This document shows positions 5,745 to 11,262 of a stretch of DNA of 11,262 nucleotides, in pieces (position 1 is the first letter of the stretch; the number at the start of each line of letters is the position of its first letter). Below the pieces are notes generated by a model that was not told the DNA's origin, made no database searches, and worked only from the letters and a program-made list of their open reading frames with translations. This stretch comes from Bacteroidales bacterium UBA3389 (GTDB taxonomy: Bacteria; Bacteroidota; Bacteroidia; Bacteroidales; P3): NCBI GenBank assembly GCA_002358835.1, contig DEPP01000110.1:377-11638 (forward strand), given 5' to 3'. The translations under genes were made by a program, and so were the position numbers.

Positions 5745-7072
5745 GATTCTTATACACTTTGACATTGCTGTTTTTTTCTTTCAATATTTTTGCTCAAACA
5801 AAGACATTGAAGACTTTGGCATTGGAATATGTGGATGCAAAACAATACATTCAGGCAATTGAATTCATAGGCGAGGCAGAAAGACTCAACATCGACAGTG
5901 CAGAAAACCTTTTACCAATAAAGCTATTCTGTCAATATAAACTAAAAAAGCACAAAGCAGCAAAGGAAACCCTGCAAGCGATTGATGAATTTGATGTCGC
6001 CGAACCTGCAAGCGATATAATCCGATTCTACTATACTGCTGTCGATAACAATGAAGAAGCACTTGCTGAAGAGAGTTTGGAATTTATAGAAACCGATCCG
6101 CAACAATTTTACAAGCAATTGCAAGTACTGAACAAAAAAGACATTTCCATGATTGCGGGAAAAATACGTTCTTATCTCGATACGCAAGAGCAAGATGAGA
6201 TTCCGGAATATAAATCCGCTCTTGCAGTTATTTATTTTGCCGATTCAAATTACAGAGAGTGCTATAACATGCTTTCAACCGCAATAGAAGATTATCCGCT
6301 CGGCTTTTCATTTTATATGCTTGGCAAAATAAAAACACTGCAACAAGAATACATTTCAGCCATTTCATATTTCAACCAAGCAGAAAGCCACAACTTCAAA
6401 ACCCTTTCTTTATATAAAGACAGGGGGATAGCAAAAGGATTCGACAAAGACTTCAAAGGAGCTATTGAAGATATGGATTTGTGCATTCAAAACGACAATT
6501 CAGCCGAACTATACTATCTTCGAGCTGTTTTTTACACCAATCTGCTACAATACGACAAAGCAATAATCGACATAAACACAGCAATATCAATCGATGACAC
6601 CATTGCAAAATATCATAATCAAAAAGGCATAATCTTTTCTAATACAGAAATGTATGCAGACGCGATAATATGCTTTCAAACTGCAATCGCACTCAATCCC
6701 GAACTGAATTACATAAATAACAATCTTGGAATTGCATTAGAAAAAGCAGGTTTTACATCCAAAGCAATCGAACATTACAACATCAACATAAAAAAACATC
6801 CGTACTATGCAGACAGTTATTTCAATCTTGGCAGGATTGCATACGATGCAAACCAATACAAACAAGCCATAAAACTGCTTTCCAAGGCCAATGATTTGAA
6901 TCCGAAATACTCGGACATACAATACTTTTTGGGAATGGCTTACATAAAATCCGAAAAACTTGAACAAGGATGTTTTTATCTCGATATGGCAAAAGAAAAC
7001 GGCAATACAAATGCCACACAAGCAATTGAAATATATTGCATCAAAGAATCATCGCAAGATAATGAAGAATAA
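5741..7072 (+). CDS. Secreted tetratricopeptide-repeat protein
   Basis: The product has 443 residues. Residues 1-18 are a Sec signal peptide (MRFLYT, hydrophobic core, FA before Gln19) with no lipobox, suggesting release into the periplasm. The N-terminal third is helical with degenerate repeats. The C-terminal two thirds hold clear TPR hairpins, such as YYLRAVFYTNLLQYDKAIID, KYHNQKGIIFSNTEMYADAI, YINNNLGIALEKAGFTSKAI and SYFNLGRIAYDANQYKQAIK, each followed by a Pro-ended helix like ALNPEL or DLNPKY. Its ATG overlaps the stop of the YciO-like gene (ATGA), so the two are translationally coupled even though one is expected in the cytoplasm and the other is exported. No enzyme motif is visible and the partner is unknown. 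It shares architecture, but no obvious close sequence identity, with the TPR protein at 2310-3320. Confidence 0.9.
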   Translation: MRFLYTLTLLFFSFNIFAQTKTLKTLALEYVDAKQYIQAIEFIGEAERLNIDSAENLLPIKLFCQYKLKKHKAAKETLQAIDEFDVAEPASDIIRFYYTAVDNNEEALAEESLEFIETDPQQFYKQLQVLNKKDISMIAGKIRSYLDTQEQDEIPEYKSALAVIYFADSNYRECYNMLSTAIEDYPLGFSFYMLGKIKTLQQEYISAISYFNQAESHNFKTLSLYKDRGIAKGFDKDFKGAIEDMDLCIQNDNSAELYYLRAVFYTNLLQYDKAIIDINTAISIDDTIAKYHNQKGIIFSNTEMYADAIICFQTAIALNPELNYINNNLGIALEKAGFTSKAIEHYNINIKKHPYYADSYFNLGRIAYDANQYKQAIKLLSKANDLNPKYSDIQYFLGMAYIKSEKLEQGCFYLDMAKENGNTNATQAIEIYCIKESSQDNEE

Positions 7073-7106
7073 ATAAAAAGAAGAGCAGTTTCTCACCCGC
7101 TCTTCT
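7071..7106 (-). terminator. Intrinsic terminator of the HMA/His-rich gene
   Basis: AGAAGAGC (7079-7086) and GCTCTTCT (7099-7106) form a perfect 8-bp stem with a 12-nt loop. On the minus strand the stem is followed by TTTTATTT (complement of 7078-7071). It lies between two convergent genes. In the plus direction the stem is followed by ATCAATTAAAA with no T-run, so it should work mainly for the minus-strand gene, 59 bases after that gene's stop, although it may also stop the plus-strand transcript poorly. Confidence 0.65.
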
Positions 7107-7165
7107 ATCAATTAAAAAAAATTTAACTATGAAAAATAAATCATTGCTTTTAATTAAGCAATCAA

Positions 7166-7699
7166 TTACTTGCTATGGTCATGTCCGCAATTGCTGTGGT
7201 CATGCTGATGCTTACCATGATCGTGTCCGCAGTTGCTGTGGTCGTGTTGATGTTCGCCATGGTCGTGACCGCAGTTGCTATGGTCGTGTTGATGCTCGCC
7301 ATGGTCGTGGCCACAATCTGTTCCATGAGAATGTCCGTGCGAATGAGAACAATTACTTTCCAATCCCTTTGCAGTATTCTTGCAACAAGTTGGCAATTTC
7401 TCAATCATTCTCTTGTTAGCCTCGAAATTAGGCGTTTCAAAACCTGATTTAGCCAACGCTTTTTCGATTTTCTCTTGATTAGTCTTTTTTTCCTTGAACG
7501 TAACTATTACAGACTTGGTAACAGGGTTGATTTGAAAACTCTCGACTCCCTTTTCGTATGCCAAAACCTTTTCAATAATCGGGTCAGACTCCGAACAACA
7601 ATACTTAGGCAAAGAAATCTGAACGGTTTTTTCTTGTGCCATAACTCCAACTGCTCCTATCAAACTAAGCAGACAAAGTACAAACATTTTTTTCATCAT
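7166..7699 (-). CDS. Secreted HMA-like protein with Cys/His-rich repeat tail
   Basis: The 177-residue protein has three parts. Residues 1-21 are a Sec signal peptide (MMKKM, hydrophobic core, VMA before Gln22). Residues 25-92 resemble a heavy-metal-associated (HMA) ferredoxin-like domain: VQISLPKYCC, a helix with VLAYEKGVESFQIN, then SVIVTFKEKKTNQEKIEKAL and KSGF. The usual metal loop CxxC is replaced by adjacent Cys34-Cys35 (YCCSES), and a second pair, Cys105-Cys106, follows the domain. Residues 114-177 are a tail with 21 His and 5 Cys, built on a 14-residue unit NCGHDHGEHQHDHS. Such tails usually bind Zn, Ni, Co or Cu ions; which one cannot be told. The gene lies 182 bases downstream of a TonB receptor on the same strand with no clear terminator between, so it probably serves metal binding or delivery with that receptor. 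Start could be Met1 or Met2. Confidence 0.85.
   Translation of the reverse strand: MMKKMFVLCLLSLIGAVGVMAQEKTVQISLPKYCCSESDPIIEKVLAYEKGVESFQINPVTKSVIVTFKEKKTNQEKIEKALAKSGFETPNFEANKRMIEKLPTCCKNTAKGLESNCSHSHGHSHGTDCGHDHGEHQHDHSNCGHDHGEHQHDHSNCGHDHGKHQHDHSNCGHDHSK
7186..7311. repeat. 42-bp tandem repeat encoding the His-rich tail
   Basis: Three head-to-tail units of 42 bp lie at 7186, 7228 and 7270, with partial copies on both sides. The units at 7228 and 7270 differ at 3 of 42 positions, and those at 7186 and 7228 at 8 of 42. Each encodes one 14-residue His-rich unit. Most differences between the two closest units are transitions. The high identity indicates fairly recent tandem duplication, and copy number could vary between strains. 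Confidence 0.85.
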
Positions 7700-7751
7700 A
7701 TTCTCTTTTTATGTATTTTAACTTCTTTTTCTTCAATTGCAAATTCGCCTT

Positions 7752-7835
7752 GATTCTTTCTTTGTTTTATTTTTCTGAAATCAAGAAAGATTTTTGCGAA
7801 TCTTGATTTGGGTAAAGCGAATCTTGATTTCGATA
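7752..7835. repeat. Third 21-bp-period intergenic repeat cluster
   Basis: GCGAATCTTGATTT occurs exactly at 7796-7809 and 7817-7830, 21 bases apart. In the same phase, TCTTTGTTT lies at 7759-7767, matching the variant core of the first array. AAATCAAGA at 7778-7786 is the reverse complement of TCTTGATTT at 7801 and 7822, so two alternative 9-bp hairpins can form. It sits between the end of the TonB receptor gene and the start of the HMA gene. The function is unknown. Confidence 0.6.
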
Positions 7836-7881
7836 AACCCTTGTTTTTGTTTTATATACAGTGATTTTTATTCTACTACTT

Positions 7882-10146
7882 TTACTTGATGTTTAATCTA
7901 AATCCAAGGTAGAATAGTCGTCCCATTACAGGGGCATAAACTACTGATGCGTCAAATTGATTACTGAATGGTTGATCTGCACCAAATACAGGCACCTCTT
8001 GTTTGTAGTCTGTAAGGTTTTCAACTCCCAAATAGATGTCAAACGTCTTGAATTTGCGAGTTATCTGTCCTAACATATAGATATAGGCATCTGCATATTC
8101 GTTTGTATAACCTATATTCAAAGGTACTCTTTGTCTTCCGTTGAATTGAGTTGTCAAGTCAAACATCCATTTGTCGTACTTAGTCTTATAGGACAATACA
8201 ACCAAACCTTTCCACTTTGCAACGTAAGGTTTTTGTTTCAGTTCGCCATGATAAGTTGTCTGAACATCGTTATAACGTCCTGCCAACGTGATATTGAATC
8301 GTTCAATTGGTTCTATATTTATGTCTAACTGTGCTGCATTTGAATAACTTTTGCCATCAAGATTGTAGAAGTAAACATAGTTCTCATTTCTATCTAAATC
8401 CATCACAACCTGATTTACAAAATTCGTATGGTAATAGTCTAATGCGATTGTCATTTCTCTATCTCCGCCAAGCTTTATGGTTTGAGAGATATTCAATCCT
8501 GCGTTCCAAGCATCTTCCATTTGAAGTGTCTCTTCTATATGTATGTTTCGTGATGATGCAAGTATACCAAAATTGTCTGCAATAATGTTTGCACTTCTGT
8601 AACCCTTACCACCGGCTCCGCGGAATATCAAATCATCGGTTATTTTCCAACGAAAATGTAAACGAGGTGTCAATATGTGTGCGTTATAGAATGAGTTATA
8701 ATCATATCTCAAACCTGCAGTTGCCACAAACTTCTTATCATACTTAAAAGAAAACTGTCCGAATACTCCGGGTACTACTTCCTGTTTAAAGAAATTAGCT
8801 TTCAAATCAGCATCATTTGAATTGAACACAACTGCTCCAAGATATGGCATACTGTATAAGTCTTCTCTTGTGTCAGAATAACGGAAGCTTGCACCAAAAT
8901 CCACACTATGTCCTCCCCAAATTTCACTATTTACAAGTACATTTGCGTAAACATCTCCTTCTGTGCCTTTATAATTTGATAAACCATAGAAAGCATCTTG
9001 CTTAAAGTAAGTTGCAGAAACTTGTGTTCCGAAAGAAGAGGCGTTATTTATAGGTGCACCGTTTTTGGTAAAGAAATGAATTCTGTCAGTTGTACCTCCA
9101 AGTCCGTAAATCGTGCTATCACCTCTCATACTCTTATCAAAATCCATCTGTCCCCCCACTCTATCTTCGTGAGTGTAGTTAATCATTGTTTGAGAACAAA
9201 GTCCGTCAGGCACTTCGTAAGTCCAACGATTCACAATATTGAATTGGCTATGTTTAGGGTAGTCCATAAATCCGTCACCATGGGTTCCGTCAGGCTTTGT
9301 TCCCAAATGGTCGTATGCTTTCAATTGATTAGAAGTTCCATATATGTAAAGACCAGTTGATAATTTGTCATTGAAGATATGATTCAACTTTGCGCTCAAC
9401 TCGCCCTTCATTTCGTTGTTCACATACGCATTCAAAGAGAACAAATCTCCCTTATTAGGTTTTTCATATTCCAAGTCGATGATACCAGTTATCGTTTCAT
9501 AGCCGTGTTTTACGGTTGCAACTCCTTTACTCACCGAAATACTTTCCATCCAGCTACCCGGAACATATCCTAATCCGAAAGGAGCAGACAGACCTCTCAA
9601 AAAAGGCATATTTTCCAACAAAAGCTGAGAATAAACTCCCGTAAGACCTAACAATTGTATTTGTTTACTGCCACTAACCGCGTCAGAATATCCCACATCT
9701 ACCGATGCAGAGTTTTCAAAGCTCTCTCCAAGGTTACAACAAGCCAAGTGCTTCAATCCTTCCGAAGAAATGATTTCTTTCTGTTCAAGACTCATCTTAG
9801 ACAAATAAGTACTCTTTACTCTCTCTTTGATTTCTACCATTCCTAATGTAGTACCTACCGATTTCAAAGCTACATCCACAGAAGTTTTTTCTCCAATTAA
9901 CACCGTATCATTCGCATATCCGGTATAACTGAATACCAACTTAGTTTGTTTGTTGTTCTTTTTCTGTATCACAAACACACCTTCATGGTCTGTAATAGCA
10001 CCACCGCCACCTTCCAACCAATAAACGTTGCAATAAGGCAAGGTTTCTTTGGTATTTTCATCAAAAACCTTTCCACTTATCTTTTGAGCACTCGCGCCAA
10101 AAACAGCAAAAACCGATAGTATAACAAAAAATACACCTCTCTTCAT
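7882..10146 (-). CDS. TonB-dependent outer-membrane receptor
   Basis: This 754-residue outer-membrane protein would import a ligand across the outer membrane using TonB-ExbBD energy. Residues 1-20 are a signal peptide (ending GASA before Gln21). Residues 22-100 form the carboxypeptidase-regulatory-like Ig domain common in Bacteroidota receptors (KISGKVFDENTKETLPYCNV, then SYTGYANDTVLIG). The plug spans about 115-230, with LACCNLGESFENSASVDVGY (134-153) and IQLLGLTGVYSQLLLENMP (163-181), wording I recall from receptors found next to HMA-domain proteins. The remainder is a beta-barrel ending in the aromatic-rich strand YLGFRLNIK. I see no SusD gene nearby, so it is not a polysaccharide locus. 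The HMA/His-rich gene immediately downstream suggests a metal or metal-chelate substrate; this is inference. An upstream promoter was not recognised. Confidence 0.93.
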   Translation of the reverse strand: MKRGVFFVILSVFAVFGASAQKISGKVFDENTKETLPYCNVYWLEGGGGAITDHEGVFVIQKKNNKQTKLVFSYTGYANDTVLIGEKTSVDVALKSVGTTLGMVEIKERVKSTYLSKMSLEQKEIISSEGLKHLACCNLGESFENSASVDVGYSDAVSGSKQIQLLGLTGVYSQLLLENMPFLRGLSAPFGLGYVPGSWMESISVSKGVATVKHGYETITGIIDLEYEKPNKGDLFSLNAYVNNEMKGELSAKLNHIFNDKLSTGLYIYGTSNQLKAYDHLGTKPDGTHGDGFMDYPKHSQFNIVNRWTYEVPDGLCSQTMINYTHEDRVGGQMDFDKSMRGDSTIYGLGGTTDRIHFFTKNGAPINNASSFGTQVSATYFKQDAFYGLSNYKGTEGDVYANVLVNSEIWGGHSVDFGASFRYSDTREDLYSMPYLGAVVFNSNDADLKANFFKQEVVPGVFGQFSFKYDKKFVATAGLRYDYNSFYNAHILTPRLHFRWKITDDLIFRGAGGKGYRSANIIADNFGILASSRNIHIEETLQMEDAWNAGLNISQTIKLGGDREMTIALDYYHTNFVNQVVMDLDRNENYVYFYNLDGKSYSNAAQLDINIEPIERFNITLAGRYNDVQTTYHGELKQKPYVAKWKGLVVLSYKTKYDKWMFDLTTQFNGRQRVPLNIGYTNEYADAYIYMLGQITRKFKTFDIYLGVENLTDYKQEVPVFGADQPFSNQFDASVVYAPVMGRLFYLGFRLNIK

Positions 10147-10187
10147 ATAATTCCTAACTTTATTTTTGCTTATTAGACAATCAATTC

Positions 10188-10245
10188 AAAAAAAACTTAC
10201 ACCGAAAATAGGAAAGATTCTTTGAATTTACTGATAACAAGTTTT
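10188..10245 (-). terminator. Weak candidate terminator after the Na/Pi cotransporter
   Basis: On the minus strand, AAAACTT (10245-10239) can pair with AAGTTTT (10198-10192), followed by further T to 10188 (eight T in all). The loop is about 40 nt, so the hairpin is weak. It lies in the 105-base gap before the TonB receptor gene, which otherwise shows no clear feature; I found no exact minus-strand TAnnTTTG box there. Confidence 0.3.
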
Positions 10246-10251
10246 CTTTTC

Positions 10252-11262
10252 TTATTTATGCACCTTCAACATTGCTTCGGTAACATTGATTGCAAAGTCT
10301 GCCAATTTCTCACATTGAGCGTAAAGATTACTATAGCAAATGCCCGTTTGGTAAGAGTAATCGTTGTTCTTTATTGCTTCTGTATGTTCGGTACGAAGTT
10401 TATCTCTATAGTTATTAATCTTGGTTTCAAGTTCTTTTGCCTTCGAACCATTCACGTTAATGTAGCTTTCCGACAGATTGCTATTCATAACCTCCACAGC
10501 CTCTCTGACAAAAGCAAACATCGTTCTCAAATTTTCGGTCATCTCATCTGTGAAAGATATATTTTGCTTCTTTTTTCCATCGATTGCAATCGACAATTGA
10601 TAACAGCTATCCCCTATACTCTCCAAATTATCCACGATTCTAAGCATCGCACTTATCTCATAAGAAGCATTGACACTCAATTCATTTTCACTAACTCTCG
10701 CAAGATAATTCGCAATTTCCAATTCCATTCTATCGGTTATCTCTTCATATTTGCGAGTTCTGCTCATAAGCTGATCAAACTTCTTTTCATCTTTTTCTTC
10801 GAACAATTCCGGAATGAAATTATACATTCTGAGAACTCGTTTCGAGAAAGACTCGATTTCTTTTTTTGCAGGCTCTATATTCAATTCTGAAGCCGCCATA
10901 AAACCTGTTGGAATAAATTTAAGACGAAAGTCTTCCTCTTCATTTATTGGCACAATTTTAGATACGATTCTTTCGATTGACGGAATAAACCAAACAAGTA
11001 CCGACGTATTTATTATATTGAAAATACTATGGAAAAGAGACAATGCAACCGGTATTGAAAGAGCTGCCAAGTGTATTCCGTTTCCGCCATTCGGTTCAAC
11101 AATCCAACTAATGAGATATAAGAATGGATAGAACAAAACCAACATCCAAACAACCCCTATCACATTAAACATCAAGTGAGCCCTTGCAGCACGTTTTGCA
11201 GTTGCGTTCGCCATCATTGCAGCCATATTTGCAGTAATCGTAGTTCCGATATTCTCTCCGAG
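10252..11262 (-). CDS. Na+/phosphate cotransporter with PhoU domain (5' end outside window)
   Basis: The open frame runs off the right edge, leaving 336 C-terminal residues. It belongs to the sodium-phosphate symporter family (Na_Pi_cotrans, PF02690) of the inner membrane. At the edge, GENIGTT (2-8) is the conserved substrate-region motif of one of the two inverted repeats, followed by KRAARAHLMFNVIG. Two or three membrane segments follow, about 33-55 and 64-95. From about residue 115 to the end is a cytoplasmic helical PhoU-like domain, with the two characteristic acidic motifs DNLESIGD (211-218) and CEKLADFAINV (317-327). The fusion of transporter and PhoU is usual in this family and probably senses or limits uptake. 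Internal Met codons just after GENIGTT, such as the one at 11226, are not the start. The frame is open to base 11262, so the true start lies upstream. Confidence 0.92.
   Translation of the reverse strand, partial: LGENIGTTITANMAAMMANATAKRAARAHLMFNVIGVVWMLVLFYPFLYLISWIVEPNGGNGIHLAALSIPVALSLFHSIFNIINTSVLVWFIPSIERIVSKIVPINEEEDFRLKFIPTGFMAASELNIEPAKKEIESFSKRVLRMYNFIPELFEEKDEKKFDQLMSRTRKYEEITDRMELEIANYLARVSENELSVNASYEISAMLRIVDNLESIGDSCYQLSIAIDGKKKQNISFTDEMTENLRTMFAFVREAVEVMNSNLSESYINVNGSKAKELETKINNYRDKLRTEHTEAIKNNDYSYQTGICYSNLYAQCEKLADFAINVTEAMLKVHK

Noticed and set aside
7129..7447. Plus-strand and alternate-frame open frames across the His-rich tail
   Set aside because: They are by-products of the 42-bp repeat, which has no stops in several frames; the frame with signal peptide, HMA-like domain and terminator is the credible one.
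7166..7830. A link between the 42-bp coding repeat and the 21-bp intergenic repeats, since 42 is twice 21
   Set aside because: The sequences share no seed: the coding repeat is rich in GGTCGTG-like codons for His, the intergenic one in GATTCTTGATTT. The period match is most likely chance.
10161..10168. TATTTTTG on the plus strand as a promoter
   Set aside because: It would drive transcription antisense to the cotransporter gene with no supporting gene; such boxes arise often by chance in AT-rich DNA.
10216..10229. GATTCTTTGAATTT as a fourth repeat locus
   Set aside because: Only one copy, with no second unit 21 bases away, so it cannot be told from chance.
10222..10890. A 222-codon plus-strand open frame opposite the PhoU domain
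   Set aside because: It is antisense to a well-supported coding region with clear family motifs and has no recognisable motif of its own.
1..11262. CRISPR array, insertion sequence, integrase or phage genes
   Set aside because: No transposase, integrase, cas gene or repeat-spacer structure was seen; the short-period repeats have no unique spacers of CRISPR length.

Overview
The window looks like chromosomal DNA from a member of the Bacteroidota, most likely a Bacteroidales-type anaerobe. The evidence is AT-rich sequence, -7 boxes of the form TAnnTTTG, weak Shine-Dalgarno sites, Sec signal peptides ending in Ala-Gln, a TonB-dependent receptor with an N-terminal carboxypeptidase-regulatory-like domain, and a separate small subunit of methylmalonyl-CoA mutase. 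I cannot name a genus from this.

Layout. On the minus strand, read right to left: the 3' part of a Na/Pi cotransporter with a C-terminal PhoU domain (10252-11262, cut by the window edge), a TonB-dependent receptor (7882-10146), and a small secreted HMA-like protein with a His-rich tail (7166-7699) that ends at a terminator (7071-7106). On the plus strand, convergent with these: tRNA-Leu(GAG) (4979-5062), its terminator hairpin, a YciO/Sua5-family gene (5136-5744) and a secreted TPR protein (5741-7072, ATGA overlap). On the minus strand, divergent from the tRNA: tsaB (4169-4879) and trmB (3504-4169, TAATG overlap), then a secreted TPR protein (2310-3320) and mutA (53-1900).

How the parts relate. 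The centre is a small tRNA-biology hub: a tRNA gene, a TsaC/YciO-family gene, tsaB (t6A biosynthesis) and trmB (m7G46 methylation) lie around one divergent promoter region. The right side is a surface and transport block. The TonB receptor and the HMA/His-rich protein probably form a metal-related pair, and the receptor has no visible terminator of its own. mutA belongs to the succinate-propionate interconversion pathway and has its own promoter.

Most of the window is ordinary housekeeping and accessory content. I did not find a convincing wholly new system. The best leads are: (1) degenerate arrays with a 21-bp period and a shared seed in three separate intergenic regions; (2) the His-rich HMA protein, in which Cys-Cys pairs replace CxxC and a 42-bp repeat encodes the tail, next to a TonB receptor; (3) the tRNA-Leu to yciO-like arrangement, in which the downstream gene lies directly behind a strong hairpin with no promoter of its own that I can see.
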